A stretch of 61,228 nucleotides of DNA from Methanoregula sp. (GTDB lineage: Archaea; Halobacteriota; Methanomicrobia; Methanomicrobiales; Methanospirillaceae), in contig NZ_JAQTQD010000016.1 in NCBI RefSeq assembly GCF_028712425.1, positions 1-61,228 on the forward strand, written 5' to 3'. Shown here piece by piece: positions 16,006-27,118 of the stretch (the stretch's first letter is position 1; the number at the start of each line of letters is the position of its first letter). The translations under genes were made by a program, and so were the position numbers. The notes under the pieces are model-generated. The model saw nothing but the letters and a program-made list of their open reading frames with translations. It ran no database searches and had not been told where the DNA came from.

Positions 16006-16562
16006 GCGAAGCATTACTGGTCATCGATGTGCAGGACGAATACTTTTCCGGGAAACTCCCGGTAACCTTCCCGTACGGGAGTTTTGTCAACATCCTGCAG
16101 GCAATGGATGCCGCGCATGCTGCCCGCATCCCTGTTGTTGTGATCCAGCATTCAAACCGGGCCGCCGGTGCTGCAACCTTTGTTCCCGGGACACCGGGAT
16201 GGGAACTCCGCCCTGAGATAAAGAAGCGCCCGCGTGACGTCCTGGTAGAAAAAAGCCTGCCCGGCAGCTTTACCGGGACAAACCTCGAAGCATGGTTAAA
16301 AGAGCATACGATCACTTCGGTCACGATCGCGGGCTACATGACACAGATGTGCTGCGACACAACCGCCCGGCAGGCATTCCATCGCGGGTACACGGTGAAA
16401 TTTTTGTCAGATGCAACCGGGACCCTTGCCATCACGAACCGTGCCGGCTCGGTCAGCGCCGAGGAGCTCCACCGCGCAATCCTCGTCACCCAGCAGATGC
16501 GGTTCTCGCAGGTGATGACAACGCAGGAATGGATACAATCGCTGCCAATATCGTATCAATAG
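16002..16562 (+). CDS. isochorismatase-family cysteine hydrolase
   Basis: A 186-residue member of the cysteine hydrolase family. The catalytic triad is visible: D in [11 protein letters not shown] (residue ~9), K in [10 protein letters not shown] and C in [14 protein letters not shown]. Substrates in the family include nicotinamide, N-carbamoylsarcosine and isochorismate. The MCC...TAR form is typical of the broad unassigned group. It sits between a GNAT and an EamA transporter in a tight + strand cluster. Confidence 0.85.
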   Translation: MSEALLVIDVQDEYFSGKLPVTFPYGSFVNILQAMDAAHAARIPVVVIQHSNRAAGAATFVPGTPGWELRPEIKKRPRDVLVEKSLPGSFTGTNLEAWLKEHTITSVTIAGYMTQMCCDTTARQAFHRGYTVKFLSDATGTLAITNRAGSVSAEELHRAILVTQQMRFSQVMTTQEWIQSLPISYQ

Positions 16563-16568
16563 ACAACC

Positions 16569-17489
16569 ATGTTCTGGGCACTTTTTTCCGGTATCGGTGC
16601 GTGTGCCAATGCTGCATATTTTATCGCAAACAAGAAATTCCTCCAGACCGTTGAGCCAGATATACTGGCAGCATCCGGTTTCCTCTTCACGTCGCTCTTT
16701 CTCTTAACCATTGTAACCGTACGGGGTATCCCGACTCTTGGTGCTGATTTTTTTCTTGCCGTATTTGTCACATCCGCGATCAATGTTGTCGCCACCACGC
16801 TCACATTACGGGCTTTGAAATCCACAGACATCTCGCTTGCGGTACCGATGCTCTCGTTCACGCCGCTCTTTCTTGTCGTTACGGCGGCCCTGATCCTGCA
16901 TGAGGTCCCTTCCTTCATAGGGATCGCCGGTATTATCACCATTGTTGCTGGATCCTATGTCCTCAATACCTCCGCTGAACACACTAACCTCCTGGACCCG
17001 TTCCGGGCAATGATTTCACACCCCGGCATCCTCTCCATGTTTGTGGTTTCATTCCTCTACGCGATTGCAATCGGGTTTGACAAGATGGTCGTGCTCAATT
17101 CCGACGTGGTGTTCGGGTCTGGCGTGGTATTTCTTGTCCTCGGGAGTGCATTTCTCCTAATCCACCTGCTGAAACGTTTGTCCACAACAGTGGGGACTGG
17201 TACGCTATCCATCAGTTCGGCTTCTGGAACTGGATTCATTAACATCCCGTTGCGCGATCTTCTTGTACCCGGAATCGTTATCGGCGTGATCATAACGATC
17301 GAAGCAATCACGATCAACACGGCATACCTTGACCAGATTGCGCCGTATGTCATTGCCATCAAGCGGATGAGTATCCTCATCACGGTTCTCTACGGCACAC
17401 TCGTGTTCCGTGAAAAAGATCTTTTCCGGAGGATCTCCGGTGCCGTCCTGATGGTCGGTGGGGCCATCCTGATCCTCCTCTTCCCCTGA
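16569..17489 (+). CDS. EamA/DMT-family transporter
   Basis: A 306-residue integral membrane protein with about ten hydrophobic helices arranged as two repeats. The first ends at VAGSYVLNT and the second carries the KRMSILITVLYGTLVFREK...G.VLMVGG signature of the EamA domain. It is predicted to export a small metabolite, but the substrate is unknown. It starts 6 bp after the hydrolase stop. Its stop directly abuts the convergent adenine deaminase stop with no spacer. Confidence 0.85.
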   Translation: MFWALFSGIGACANAAYFIANKKFLQTVEPDILAASGFLFTSLFLLTIVTVRGIPTLGADFFLAVFVTSAINVVATTLTLRALKSTDISLAVPMLSFTPLFLVVTAALILHEVPSFIGIAGIITIVAGSYVLNTSAEHTNLLDPFRAMISHPGILSMFVVSFLYAIAIGFDKMVVLNSDVVFGSGVVFLVLGSAFLLIHLLKRLSTTVGTGTLSISSASGTGFINIPLRDLLVPGIVIGVIITIEAITINTAYLDQIAPYVIAIKRMSILITVLYGTLVFREKDLFRRISGAVLMVGGAILILLFP

Positions 17490-19166
17490 TTATCCTTCAA
17501 AGAGCGGCACGTCCCGGAACGCAACGCCATCGAAGACGCCCCGGTCGGTGACCCGGAGGGCCGGGATGACCGTGAGCGCGAGGAACGAGAGATACATGAA
17601 CGGGTTGTCAATCCCACCGATCTTTTCCGTTGTCCTGTGCAGCGCCCTGAGTCGTTCCACAACCTGCGGGTACGGAAGCGTGGACATCAGGCCGGCACCG
17701 TCGAGCGGGAGGACTGTTGTCTCATCCCCACAGACAGCGACCATGCCACCCTGTGCACGGACAACCTCGCGAATGGCCCGGAGGATCGTATCGTCGCTTG
17801 TGCCGGTCGCAACAATATTGTGCGCATCATGGGAGATACTGCACGCAATCGCACCGTTTTGGAACCCGAAGCCATGCACAAGCCCGAGGCCCGGGGGTGC
17901 ATCGTGGTACCGGTTGCAGACAACCACCTTCTGGATATCCCTCGCCCGGTCAGGAATGCCGGCGGGACTGAATTCATACGCGAGCGCCTCAGTGACGATC
18001 TGGCCGGGGACAAGGCCAATCACGCGTGCCCATCCGCTGCCGGAGACCTGGATCGTTTCCGGCTGCGGTGGCCTGCAGCGGATGGAGGGCGGGAACGCAG
18101 CAGCCGGAACCGTTGCGGCGGCCGTCACTGCGGTTCCATGCCGGAAAACTTCCTGTACAACAAACTTCTCCGGGTCATCGATCATGCAGAAGTCCGCCCT
18201 CCGCCCGGGAGAGAGCGCACCGCGGTCATGGAGGCCGAAGTGTTCCGCGGGAGAGAGCGTTGCCATCCGGATGGCAAGTTCCGGTGAAAGACCCGAAGCG
18301 ATGGCGGAGCGGATGCACCGGTCGATGTGACCGTCATCCATCAGCAGGTCGGCATGACAGTCGTCGGTTGCAAAGCTGCAGCGGGAGACGGTTTTGGGGG
18401 TCACGAGCGGGATGAGCGCTTCGATATTCTTCTCGGTCGAGCCTTCGCGGATGAAAATGTGCATGCCAGCCTTTAGTTTCTCTTCCGCCTCTGCAAGCGT
18501 GGTGCACTCGTGGTCGCTCTGGAGGCCTGCAAGAATATACGCGTTGAGGTCCTTTCCAGAGAGCATCGGGGCGTGCCCGTCACGGGTTTTCACAAGCGCA
18601 AGTTTCTCGCCAATCCCGGGATCAGCAGCAAGGACACCGGGGAAGTTCATCATCTCGCCAAGGCCGAGGATCCCCTCTTTGCCCACGAACTGCCGGAGGC
18701 TTCGGGCATCCAGCACGGCCCCGCCCGCATCAGCGGGTGTTGCCGGCACACAGGAAGGGAGCATATACAGGATGTCAATCGCTGCGCCATTCCGGGCCGC
18801 AAGCATGTACTCAATGCCCTTGACACCAGCAACATTCGCGATCTCGTGAGGGTCGGCAATGACCGTGCCGGTACCGTGGAGCGCGACCAGCCGGGCATAC
18901 TCGGAAGGCGTAAGGAGCGAGCTCTCGATGTGGACATGGGCATCGATCAGGCCGGGGATGAGGTACTTCCCGGAGCAGTCGCGGGTCTCTTTTCCCTCGT
19001 ATTCGCCAATGCCGAGGATGATCCCGTCTTTTACCGCGAGCGTCCCCTCATCCCAGGAACAGCTGAACGGGTTGAAGATCGTGGCGTTCTCGAAGATCAT
19101 GTCGGCGGGTCCCATGCCCCGGGCTGCATCGATAAGAGGTTTCCCAAACAGCGTCATGAGGATCAC
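17490..19166 (-). CDS. ade: adenine deaminase
   Basis: A 558-residue amidohydrolase-superfamily adenine deaminase (adenine to hypoxanthine and ammonia; purine salvage). The metal motif LIDAHVHIESS lies near 73-83, HGTGTVIADPHE near 97-108, and the late domain has a FGFQNGAIACSISHD.HN motif (~415-430), all typical of AdeC. The length is normal. The GTG at 19166 makes a GTGA overlap with the upstream lipoprotein gene; an ATG at 19157 (555 aa) is the alternative. Confidence 0.92.
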   Translation of the reverse strand: MILMTLFGKPLIDAARGMGPADMIFENATIFNPFSCSWDEGTLAVKDGIILGIGEYEGKETRDCSGKYLIPGLIDAHVHIESSLLTPSEYARLVALHGTGTVIADPHEIANVAGVKGIEYMLAARNGAAIDILYMLPSCVPATPADAGGAVLDARSLRQFVGKEGILGLGEMMNFPGVLAADPGIGEKLALVKTRDGHAPMLSGKDLNAYILAGLQSDHECTTLAEAEEKLKAGMHIFIREGSTEKNIEALIPLVTPKTVSRCSFATDDCHADLLMDDGHIDRCIRSAIASGLSPELAIRMATLSPAEHFGLHDRGALSPGRRADFCMIDDPEKFVVQEVFRHGTAVTAAATVPAAAFPPSIRCRPPQPETIQVSGSGWARVIGLVPGQIVTEALAYEFSPAGIPDRARDIQKVVVCNRYHDAPPGLGLVHGFGFQNGAIACSISHDAHNIVATGTSDDTILRAIREVVRAQGGMVAVCGDETTVLPLDGAGLMSTLPYPQVVERLRALHRTTEKIGGIDNPFMYLSFLALTVIPALRVTDRGVFDGVAFRDVPLFEG

Positions 19167-19525
19167 ACGGTTATGTCACGGATTACCGCCGTCTTCCGGT
19201 CATTGTCTCCCAGGACATAGACATAGAGTTTGTAGGATCCGGGCGGCAGATCCACGGGGATGGTGACAAGCGTATCCCCCCGGGAGAGCGAAACCGGAGT
19301 ACTGAGCACGGTATAGATGTGCTGGTCAATGTGGCCGATTTTGAACACGGTGACCTGCACGGTGAGGTCTGCCGGTTCTCCGGCATGGCTGATCGTTGTC
19401 CTGACGGACTGGTTCTCGTACCAGGTATTGCCCACCGTTGTAGAAATACATCCGGAACAAAGAGACAGGCAGATAACGAGCATGAAAAGAAGTCCTGCTG
19501 TTACCAGATGTATTCGTCCGGACAT
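19163..19525 (-). CDS. small lipoprotein, unknown function
   Basis: A 120-residue protein with a hydrophobic signal segment ending at the lipobox LCSGC (about residues 22-26). The rest is predicted all-beta, with a repeated YENQSVRTTISHAG...DLTVQVTVFK pattern similar to archaeal surface-protein modules. The start at 19525 puts the signal peptide at the N-terminus; an upstream start at 19603 would add 26 non-hydrophobic residues. It is coupled to adenine deaminase by overlap, although no functional link is evident. Confidence 0.6.
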   Translation of the reverse strand: MSGRIHLVTAGLLFMLVICLSLCSGCISTTVGNTWYENQSVRTTISHAGEPADLTVQVTVFKIGHIDQHIYTVLSTPVSLSRGDTLVTIPVDLPPGSYKLYVYVLGDNDRKTAVIRDITV

Positions 19526-19755
19526 CAAGCAGATGTAACGCGTACAACCATAAAAATCCTGCCGGGACAAGACCGGTTTCAAGCGATGAAAGGGGTAAGC
19601 CATGGCAGGTGATCTTGCATTATATCAGCGTATTGTCTGGCTGCACCACGCAACACCACAGGGAAAACCCGCGTATGCCTGTATTGTGCGTGAATTTTTC
19701 AAAAAAATTTTAATTCCCGTAAAAATTTCTGAAATATTCAAAATAATAACCTTAA

Positions 19756-20718
19756 GTGATTGTAAGACAGACATATCTTATTAAATACTTAATACACAGA
19801 AATTCCATCCAAGGTGATAGTATTACCGTAATTACCTTTTCCCATCACAAGGGCGGTACCGGCAAGACGACAAGCTGTCTGAACATTGCCGGCTTCCTGG
19901 TACAGGCCGGGAAAAAGGTACTTGTTATCGATTGCGATCCACAGGCAAACGCTACCGTTGGTCTCGGGTTCACCCCGACGACTCCCGGCAGGAACATTTA
20001 CGATGTATTCTTAAGCGGCTTTGAGGATTTTCCGATAACAAGTCTGTCTGAGATCATCCAGGGAACGCCGTCAGGAATCGATCTTGCACCCTCCAGCCTT
20101 GATCTGGTTGGTGCGGACCCTTTCCTGTACCGCATGGAGAACCGGGAAGCGATCCTCAAAAATGCAATTGAAACGGTGAAGAACCGCTACGATTTCATCC
20201 TTGTGGATACGCCCCCGAGCCTGGGACAACTTGTCATCAACGGTCTTTTCGCCGCTGATCATGTTATTGTCACCTTAGATTCCGGTACATTTGCGCTTGA
20301 AGGAGTATCAACACTTTCAACCATTTTCGGGGACATGAAAGAAGACCTGGAAAGGGAGATTATTCCTGACATGGCTGTAGTGACCCGCTGGGGCGAACAG
20401 GGAAACCCTGAAAAGCCAGGCATCGAACAGCCTGAAAAGAAGGATATTTTCACCCAGCTGCGGGATCTTTTTTACAAGAAACCGGAACCAACGCCCGAAG
20501 AGATCCGGGCACGGGAAGAAAAGGAGACTGAACACGAGCGGTTGCTCTCCATGCGCGCAGAAGTGGAGCGGCTGTTCAGGACCGTGTATACCGTACCGTA
20601 CTCTCCCCAGATTTACGAATCGCAGAAGCGGGGACTCCCGATCTCGCAGTATGCGCCGGAGAGTGCTGCCGGTATTGTGTACAAGAACATCACAGAAGAG
20701 GTGCTGAGATGGAATTAG
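19756..20718 (+). CDS. ParA-family ATPase of the chemotaxis cluster
   Basis: A ParA/Soj-type ATPase of up to 320 residues. It has the deviant Walker A KGGTGKTT, followed by [13 protein letters not shown] and a [14 protein letters not shown] Walker B region. A low-complexity charged insertion (about 225-265) precedes the C-terminal [17 protein letters not shown] motif. Placed directly before chemoreceptor genes and overlapping the first by 10 bp, it probably positions receptor arrays, as ParC-type proteins do; that is inference. The start is uncertain: GTG 19756 overlaps the TATA box, while a ribosome-binding site points to an ATT codon at 19822, just before [12 protein letters not shown]. Confidence 0.82.
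   Translation: MIVRQTYLIKYLIHRNSIQGDSITVITFSHHKGGTGKTTSCLNIAGFLVQAGKKVLVIDCDPQANATVGLGFTPTTPGRNIYDVFLSGFEDFPITSLSEIIQGTPSGIDLAPSSLDLVGADPFLYRMENREAILKNAIETVKNRYDFILVDTPPSLGQLVINGLFAADHVIVTLDSGTFALEGVSTLSTIFGDMKEDLEREIIPDMAVVTRWGEQGNPEKPGIEQPEKKDIFTQLRDLFYKKPEPTPEEIRAREEKETEHERLLSMRAEVERLFRTVYTVPYSPQIYESQKRGLPISQYAPESAAGIVYKNITEEVLRWN
19779..19791 (+). promoter_or_regulatory. TATA box of the chemotaxis cluster
   Basis: CTTATTAAATACT in a very AT-rich spacer (19680-19800) is followed ~20-30 bp later by the AAGGTGAT ribosome-binding site at 19811-19818. If this is the promoter, the ParA protein must start downstream of it, near 19822, rather than at GTG 19756. Confidence 0.45.
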
Positions 20719-23072
20719 AGGAATTTGAAAAGACACTGACCAAAGCCCGTGATGGTGATTTCTCCGTCCGCGTGGATGAATATAAGGTACCTTCGGAATA
20801 TCGCTCGCTGGCAAAAATGCTGAACAGCACACTGGAAAAGGCAGAATTCAATAATATGCTGAGGCGCCGCGCCGATCTTATGATCAAGCATAATCCTATG
20901 GCTATTGCCATCCTGAAAAAGGACAAGTCAAGGATTGCGATCAATAAGATGTACGAGGTTATGTGGGAAGGATCTCATGATGAACTCATGAGGAAAAAAC
21001 TCTACGATTTTGATATCAAAGTCCTTTCCGGGGAAGACTTCTATGCCTGTTTCACGACAAAGAAACTCTCCGTTACTGAATGTTTCGTGAAGTTTCCAAA
21101 CGGCAAACAGAAGTACCTGACGCTCTATGCGCTTCCCATTCTCGACAAGGCCGGGGAGGTTGACGGGGCTTTCTATATCTGGGCGGATTTCACCGAGCTT
21201 CACGAGAAGGTCGAAGCAGCCCAGGAAGCTGAGCGCAGGGCCAACGCGATGATCCAGGACAATCCGCTTGCGATTGCCGTCTTAAGAAAAGACAAGAGCC
21301 GTGTGTCCATCAACAAGCAGTACGAGATTGCCTGGCGCGGAACCCACGATGAGCTGATGAAGAAGAAACTCTATGACTTCGATATCACGGTCCTCTCCGG
21401 TGAACATTTCTATGCCTGTTTCGAAACCAAGAAACTGGCGGTCACCGAGGCGCTTGTAAAGTTCCCTGACGGTGTGAAGAAGTACCTGACGCTCTATGCG
21501 ATCCCGATCCTTGACAAGAAGGGCGAGATTGACGGGGCCTTCTACGTGTGGGTTGACTACACTGAACTCCATGAGAAGATGGATGCAGTCAAGGCAATGG
21601 AGTACCGCGTTGACAGCATGATCCAGAACAACCCGCTCGCGATTGCGGTCCTGAGAAAGGACAAGAGCAGGATCTCCATCAACAAGCAGTACGAGATCGC
21701 CTGGGAGGGGACCCACGAAGAGCTGATGAAGAAGAAACTCTATGACTTCGACATCAAGGTTCTCTCCGGTGAAGACTTCTATGCCTGTTTCACCACGAAG
21801 AAACTGGCAATCACCGAAGCGCTCGTAACGTTCCCCGGCGGCAAACAGAAATACCTGACCCTCAATGCAATCCCGATTCTGGACCAACGGGGAGAGCTTG
21901 ACGGTGCATTCTACGTGTGGGTGGACTACACAGATGCCCACACCAAGATGGAGGAGATCCAGAAGCTCATGGACAACTCCAAAATGGCGCAGGAAGCCCT
22001 TGCCGCAAGTGCGGCTGAGCTGGGCAAGTCACTCAACCACATGGCAGAGGGTGATCTGCAGACACGTGCCGACATTATTGAAGGCGACCCGCTGGCAAAA
22101 CTCAAGGCCGACTTCAACAAGGCGCTCGAGTCCATCCAGCCGGTCATGGTCGAACTCGAAAAGGCCGCCACACAGATGAAGGTCACGACCGACGACACGA
22201 GCAAGAGCACGCAGGAGATCTCCAAGTCCACCGAACAGGTTGCAATCCAGTCCCAGAAGTCCACCGACGGCGCCAAGAAGCAGATGGACCAGATCGAGCG
22301 GATCAGTAAGGATGTCTCCGACCTGTCGGCATCGATCGAGGAGATTGCCAGCACGTCGCACACCCTCATGGAGCACGCGGGCAAAGCGGCTACCGAGGGC
22401 AACTCGGCAGCGGAACTGGGCAAGGTTGCAACCGGCAAGATGCAGGTTGTCGAGAAGATCTCCGGTGAGAGCGTGAACGAGATCACGGCGCTCAACGAGC
22501 AGATGAAGAAGATCTCCGACATCGTCAAGATGATCGCCGACATCTCCAGCCAGACCAACCTCCTTGCCCTGAACGCGGCCATCGAGGCTGCACGAGCAGG
22601 CGAGCACGGCAGGGGCTTTGCCGTTGTTGCCGGCGAAGTCCGGAACCTTGCAGGAGAGTCCAAGTCAGCCACCGGCAAGATCGAGGAACTGATCAACACC
22701 ATCCAGATGAGCAGCAACAAGACCGCCGCAGCTATCAACAGCTCCTACAAGGAGATCCAGGCCGGGATCGAGAGCGTGAACAAGACCGTGGATGCCCTCA
22801 ACCGGATCACCGCGGAATCCAACATCGTGGCGCAGGGTGTCAGCGAGATCACGAAGGCGACCGAGGCACAGGCCGAGGCAACAACACGCGTAATGCAGGG
22901 AATGGAAGAGACAAGCACCATCACAAGGGAGAACCAGGAGCGGATGGAGGATATGGCCGCACTCGCGGAAGAGACAAGCGCATCAACCGAAGAGATCGCG
23001 AGCGCGTCCTCGGAACTGGCCAACATGGCCGAAACCCTGAAGACGAAGATGGGTGCGTTCAAGCTGAGGTAG
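20709..23072 (+). CDS. soluble methyl-accepting chemotaxis protein with three PAS domains
   Basis: A 787-residue receptor without membrane segments. After a short HAMP-like start come three almost identical PAS units (about 58-170, 181-293 and 304-416), each with MI..NP.AIA.L.KDKSR.SIN and FYACF. A HAMP-like linker ([11 protein letters not shown]) follows, then the MCP signalling coiled coil with the hairpin tip [20 protein letters not shown] near 615-635. [12 protein letters not shown] lies near the C-terminus. It should sense an internal signal and drive CheA/CheW. The ribosome-binding site is GAGGTG, 5 bp before the ATG. CheW follows after 4 bp. Confidence 0.92.
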   Translation: MELEEFEKTLTKARDGDFSVRVDEYKVPSEYRSLAKMLNSTLEKAEFNNMLRRRADLMIKHNPMAIAILKKDKSRIAINKMYEVMWEGSHDELMRKKLYDFDIKVLSGEDFYACFTTKKLSVTECFVKFPNGKQKYLTLYALPILDKAGEVDGAFYIWADFTELHEKVEAAQEAERRANAMIQDNPLAIAVLRKDKSRVSINKQYEIAWRGTHDELMKKKLYDFDITVLSGEHFYACFETKKLAVTEALVKFPDGVKKYLTLYAIPILDKKGEIDGAFYVWVDYTELHEKMDAVKAMEYRVDSMIQNNPLAIAVLRKDKSRISINKQYEIAWEGTHEELMKKKLYDFDIKVLSGEDFYACFTTKKLAITEALVTFPGGKQKYLTLNAIPILDQRGELDGAFYVWVDYTDAHTKMEEIQKLMDNSKMAQEALAASAAELGKSLNHMAEGDLQTRADIIEGDPLAKLKADFNKALESIQPVMVELEKAATQMKVTTDDTSKSTQEISKSTEQVAIQSQKSTDGAKKQMDQIERISKDVSDLSASIEEIASTSHTLMEHAGKAATEGNSAAELGKVATGKMQVVEKISGESVNEITALNEQMKKISDIVKMIADISSQTNLLALNAAIEAARAGEHGRGFAVVAGEVRNLAGESKSATGKIEELINTIQMSSNKTAAAINSSYKEIQAGIESVNKTVDALNRITAESNIVAQGVSEITKATEAQAEATTRVMQGMEETSTITRENQERMEDMAALAEETSASTEEIASASSELANMAETLKTKMGAFKLR
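20880..21986 (+). repeat. three direct 369-bp repeats encoding PAS units
   Basis: Units begin at ATGATC in 20880, 21249 and 21618, each exactly 369 bp (123 codons) apart. They encode PAS domains that are nearly identical in their central YDFDI.VLSGE.FYACF region. The closeness suggests recent intragenic duplication or ongoing conversion. Confidence 0.85.
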
Positions 23073-23076
23073 GACG

Positions 23077-23550
23077 ATGGCGTCTACCATCGATATTGTC
23101 GAGTTTGAGCTGGGTGGCGAGCGGTATGCACTCGATATCCAGCTGGCACGGGAGATCGTAGAGATGATCCCCATCACCCCCATCCCCCGTGCTCCGGCAT
23201 ATATTTCCGGGGTTATCAACCTTCGTGGTGAGATAACGAACATCATGAACTTAAACACCCTGCTCGGTTTGCCCGACCAGGAAGTCAGGACCAACCAGAA
23301 GATCATTGTCCTTGTACCGGAAGCGACCGGCGGGAGCAATGTCGGGATCATTGTCGACGATGTGAGCAGCGTCATCCAGGTGTCTGACTCTGATGTCGAC
23401 AAGGTTGGCGAAGGGTTCGGTTCCGACAGTTCCACTTTTGTGAAAGGGATCATCAAGATGAAGACCGAGGATGCAACAGCCGATACCAAGAAGAACCTGA
23501 TCATCTGGATTGACATGGAGAAAGTCATAAAGGATCTTGTGGAAAAGTAG
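23077..23550 (+). CDS. cheW: chemotaxis coupling protein CheW
   Basis: A 157-residue CheW-domain protein (residues ~5-150) with the conserved FELGGERYALDI start, RAPAYISGVINLRGEI and the GIIVDDVSSVIQV segment. It couples chemoreceptors to the CheA kinase, which is not encoded in this window. It lies between the two receptor genes with short spacers, so it probably serves both. Confidence 0.92.
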   Translation: MASTIDIVEFELGGERYALDIQLAREIVEMIPITPIPRAPAYISGVINLRGEITNIMNLNTLLGLPDQEVRTNQKIIVLVPEATGGSNVGIIVDDVSSVIQVSDSDVDKVGEGFGSDSSTFVKGIIKMKTEDATADTKKNLIIWIDMEKVIKDLVEK

Positions 23551-23609
23551 AATGAGTGAATGTGCATGCGGTCACCGGCGGATTGTAGGAGTTTTTGGGA
23601 GGAATACTA

Positions 23610-26225
23610 GTGTCTGAACGACCAGGAAGGAAAGCATTGTTCAGCGGTGCCGGAGCACCGCCGGTACCGGCAGCACCTGCTGCGCCTGTTGCACCCGCAA
23701 CCACCTCAACGGAGGAGATCGCAGCCCACGTCCGCCAGCTCAACGAGGAGATCGCGTCGGCTCTTACTTCAGCGGTTGCCGGCCAGGCAGCAGGCCCGCT
23801 GGATGCGATGAAGTTCGGTACGGAATACACCGCATTGATCGGCGCGATCAATGCAACGTTCGAAGAACTGGCTACGGTGCGCGCAGCCCCGGAACCTGTT
23901 GTTGTTGAAAAACCCGTTCCGGAAGGGATCAGCAGGGAGGCGGAAGGCATCATCACGGATCTCAAACACCGCCTTGAGCTCATGGTTGAGCGAAACCCGG
24001 TGCCGATGCTTGTTGCTACCCCGTCGTTCTCGATTACCGAGGCAAACGATGCGTTTCTCCAGATGAGCGGGATGAGGCGGGATGACCTGATGAATACGAG
24101 CCTGTCGCGTTTTACCCTTATCTCCCAGTCCGGTGAAGGTGCCAAGGTCGCCTTACATGAGCGGCGCCGCTCCTTCGGGGAAGTCACGATCGAGCTCCCC
24201 TCAGGAAGGCATATTCTCGAACAGTACTGCATCCCTGTCACCGACAATGGCACGGTCACTTCCCTTCTCTTTGTCTATAACGATGTCACTGCCCAGAGAA
24301 AGAAGAATACCGAGATCGAGCAGCTCAGGCACCGTTCGGAGACGATCGTCCAGCAGAACCCGATGCCAATCATTCTTGTCGACAAAACGTTCCACATACG
24401 GGTTGTCAACGATGCATATGTGACTCTCAGCGGGATATCGCGGAATGAACTGCAGAAAAAGACCCTCCACGATTTCAAAGTTCTGGAACAGTCGGGCGAG
24501 GGCCTGAAGTGTGTCATCACCGAGCACCACCGCTCGAAGGGCGAGGTACTGGTGGAATTCCCCGCAGGGATAAAGAGGCTCCAGCAGTACGGTATTCCCA
24601 TCACGGATGGTTCCAGTGAGATTACAAGCATCCTCATCGTGTACAACGACATCACGGAAGAACGCAAAAAACTCGATGAGATCCATGCGCTCGTTCTAGA
24701 ACAGGAGAAGACAAAGGCGGAGATCCAAAAGAACATGGCGGAGGTTGCTGTTTTACAGAAGCGTTCCGATACCATTATCCAGCAGAACCCGATGTCCATG
24801 ATGCTGATGAACCCGGAGTTCAAAATCATCCTGGTCAACGATGCCTATATCACAATGACCGGAGTCTCAAAAGATGAACTCCTGCGGCTGAATGCCCGTG
24901 ACTTCAAGATCGACAGCCAGAAAGGCGAAGGGTTAAAGAAAGTTCTCACCGAGAAAAAACGCAGTTTCGGCGAGATTTCGATAAGGTTCCCGTCAGGTGC
25001 ACATATTCTTGAACAGTACGGTATACCAATCCTTGATGCAAGCGGCAACCTGTCAACTATCCTCTGCGTGTACAATGACGTTACCCGCCAGCGTGAACAG
25101 GAGAACCAGATCAAGGTGATGATGGACGAGGCGAAGTCTAATGCAGAGCTCCTGACGGTCAGCGCGGCAGAGCTGAAGACCGCTCTTGAAAAGATCGCCA
25201 GCGGAGATCTCACCCACCGGGTCAGTGTTGACGAAGCTGACCCGCTGGCAAGCCTTAAAGTTGATTACAACACATCGGCCGATGCCATCCAGAGAGTCCT
25301 TGGAAGCCTCGCCGACGCGGTCAGTAAACTTGACGTCACGATCCGCGACACCATCAAGAGCACCGAAGAGATTGCGAAAGCCACCGAGCAGGTCGCTATC
25401 TCCAGCCAGAAGTCAACTGACAGCGCGAAAGCGCAGCTGGGCGGCGTTGAGAAGATCTCAAGCGATATCACCGAGATCTCGGCATCCATCGAGCAGATTG
25501 CCAGCACCTCGCATGATGTCATGAGCCATGCCGAAAAAGCTTCCCAGGAAGGCGAGGAAGCCGCAGGCATTGGAAAGGTTGCAACGGGCAAGATGCAAAT
25601 CGTGGAGAAGATCTCCAAGCAGAGTGTCGACGAGATCACCAAACTCAACGAGCAGATGCAGGAGATCTCCAAGATCGTCAACCTCATCACGGATATTGCA
25701 AACCAGACGAACCTCCTGGCCCTGAATGCTGCCATCGAGGCAGCCCGGGCCGGGGAACACGGCAGGGGTTTTGCCGTTGTTGCAGGTGAAGTGAAGAACC
25801 TTGCCGGGGAGTCCAAGAAGGCGAGCAACCAGATCGAGACCCTCATCCGTTCGATCCAGGCTCAGAGCGAGCAGACCGCAGCATCGATGCAGGAATCCTT
25901 CGAGGAGATCAAGGGCGGTATCGAGAGCGTGAACAAGACCGTCGAGTCGCTGAACCGGATCGTCTCGGAGGCAACCATCGTCTCCGCGGGAGTTGGCGAG
26001 ATCACCCGGGCCACCGAGGACCAGGCAAAAGCAACAAACCAGCTGATGTCCGGTATCGAGTCGTTCCGCACCATAACAAGCGAGAACCAGCAGCGCATGG
26101 AAGACATGGCCGCCCTTGCCGAAGAGACCAGTGCCTCCACCGAGGAGATAGCGAGCGCCTCTGCCGAGCTCTCGGCCATGGCAGAGCACTGCAGGACAGA
26201 GATGGGACAGTTCCGGGTCAAGTAA
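23610..26225 (+). CDS. soluble methyl-accepting chemotaxis protein with three PAS domains (second)
   Basis: 871 residues from GTG 23610, chosen because GGGAGG lies 7-8 bp upstream. An Ala/Pro-rich N-terminus leads to a short helical region, then three PAS domains (about 125-235, 240-350 and 370-490) sharing NP.PM....SF.I..AND and S.GEG.K motifs. A HAMP-like linker ([13 protein letters not shown]) and an MCP signalling domain with [20 protein letters not shown] follow. No membrane segment is seen. Its PAS set differs from that of the first receptor, so a different cytosolic ligand is likely, while the signalling halves are closely similar. Confidence 0.92.
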   Translation: MSERPGRKALFSGAGAPPVPAAPAAPVAPATTSTEEIAAHVRQLNEEIASALTSAVAGQAAGPLDAMKFGTEYTALIGAINATFEELATVRAAPEPVVVEKPVPEGISREAEGIITDLKHRLELMVERNPVPMLVATPSFSITEANDAFLQMSGMRRDDLMNTSLSRFTLISQSGEGAKVALHERRRSFGEVTIELPSGRHILEQYCIPVTDNGTVTSLLFVYNDVTAQRKKNTEIEQLRHRSETIVQQNPMPIILVDKTFHIRVVNDAYVTLSGISRNELQKKTLHDFKVLEQSGEGLKCVITEHHRSKGEVLVEFPAGIKRLQQYGIPITDGSSEITSILIVYNDITEERKKLDEIHALVLEQEKTKAEIQKNMAEVAVLQKRSDTIIQQNPMSMMLMNPEFKIILVNDAYITMTGVSKDELLRLNARDFKIDSQKGEGLKKVLTEKKRSFGEISIRFPSGAHILEQYGIPILDASGNLSTILCVYNDVTRQREQENQIKVMMDEAKSNAELLTVSAAELKTALEKIASGDLTHRVSVDEADPLASLKVDYNTSADAIQRVLGSLADAVSKLDVTIRDTIKSTEEIAKATEQVAISSQKSTDSAKAQLGGVEKISSDITEISASIEQIASTSHDVMSHAEKASQEGEEAAGIGKVATGKMQIVEKISKQSVDEITKLNEQMQEISKIVNLITDIANQTNLLALNAAIEAARAGEHGRGFAVVAGEVKNLAGESKKASNQIETLIRSIQAQSEQTAASMQESFEEIKGGIESVNKTVESLNRIVSEATIVSAGVGEITRATEDQAKATNQLMSGIESFRTITSENQQRMEDMAALAEETSASTEEIASASAELSAMAEHCRTEMGQFRVK

Positions 26226-26306
26226 CCCGGGCCTCACCCGCCCTGATAATTATTTATCACAGGCAGACACCATTTTACGATACCACAAAGGTACTGAGGA
26301 GAACCA

Positions 26307-27107
26307 ATGGATGGCTTTGACCTCTTAAAGCGCTATATCGAGCAAACCCTGAAGATCCAGTGCGGGAACTACAAGGAAGATTACATCAAGCGCCGTCTCC
26401 TCTCGCGGATGCGGTCAACCAATACTGCAGATTACAACGAATACCTCAGGTACCTCAAGGCAAATCCGCCGGAACTGGAGGTTCTCCGAAAGGCACTCAC
26501 CATCAACGTGACGGAGTTCTTCCGGGATGGCGATGTCTACGATATCTTACGAAAGGAAGTTCTCCCGGATCTCTTCGCAAAGCGCAAACGGCTCCGGATC
26601 TGGTGTGCCGGGTGCTCGACCGGTGAGGAACCCTACTCGATCGCCATGATCATTCACGAGATAATGGCACAGAACAAGGAAATCTCCGGCCAGATCTTTG
26701 CAACGGATATCGACAAGGTTGTGCTTGCAAAAGCGCAGGAAGGGGTCTATTCCCCGAAAGCCATGGCAAAGTTATCGGAAAGCCAGATCCGCCGTCATTT
26801 CACGAAGATGCCTGACGGGAACTACCAGGTGAAGGATCACTTAAAGGAACTCATCCGCTTCCGGCCGCATGACCTGATGAGCGGCGCCCCGATATCCCGC
26901 TGGCTTGACCTCATCACCTGCCGCAATGTCACTATCTACTTTACCGAGAAACAGAAAGACGATCTTGCCCGGCTCTTCCACGGGGCGCTCGTCAGTGACG
27001 GGTATTACATCATGGGCAAGACCGAGTATCTCGGGAGGCAGGTGGAGAACCTGTTCACTGCAAGAAATTCCGTCCAGAAGGTCTTTGTGAAAAAAGAGCA
27101 GCCGTAA
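26307..27107 (+). CDS. cheR: chemotaxis protein methyltransferase CheR
   Basis: A 266-residue SAM-dependent methyltransferase that methylates receptor glutamates. It has the N-terminal helical domain (YKEDYIKRRLLSRMR), the NVTEFFRD motif, SAM motif I WCAGCSTGEEPYSIA, ATDID and the late TCRNVTIYF. The ribosome-binding site GAGGAG lies 5 bp before the ATG. It ends the chemotaxis cluster; CheB, CheA and CheY are not in the window. Confidence 0.93.
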   Translation: MDGFDLLKRYIEQTLKIQCGNYKEDYIKRRLLSRMRSTNTADYNEYLRYLKANPPELEVLRKALTINVTEFFRDGDVYDILRKEVLPDLFAKRKRLRIWCAGCSTGEEPYSIAMIIHEIMAQNKEISGQIFATDIDKVVLAKAQEGVYSPKAMAKLSESQIRRHFTKMPDGNYQVKDHLKELIRFRPHDLMSGAPISRWLDLITCRNVTIYFTEKQKDDLARLFHGALVSDGYYIMGKTEYLGRQVENLFTARNSVQKVFVKKEQP

Positions 27108-27118
27108 CGGTTCAGGGA

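Noticed and set aside
25458-26237. 259-residue minus-strand frame in the second receptor gene
   Set aside because: It is antisense to the MCP signalling domain and shows no family features. The same effect is seen at 22029-22607 and 21926-22738.
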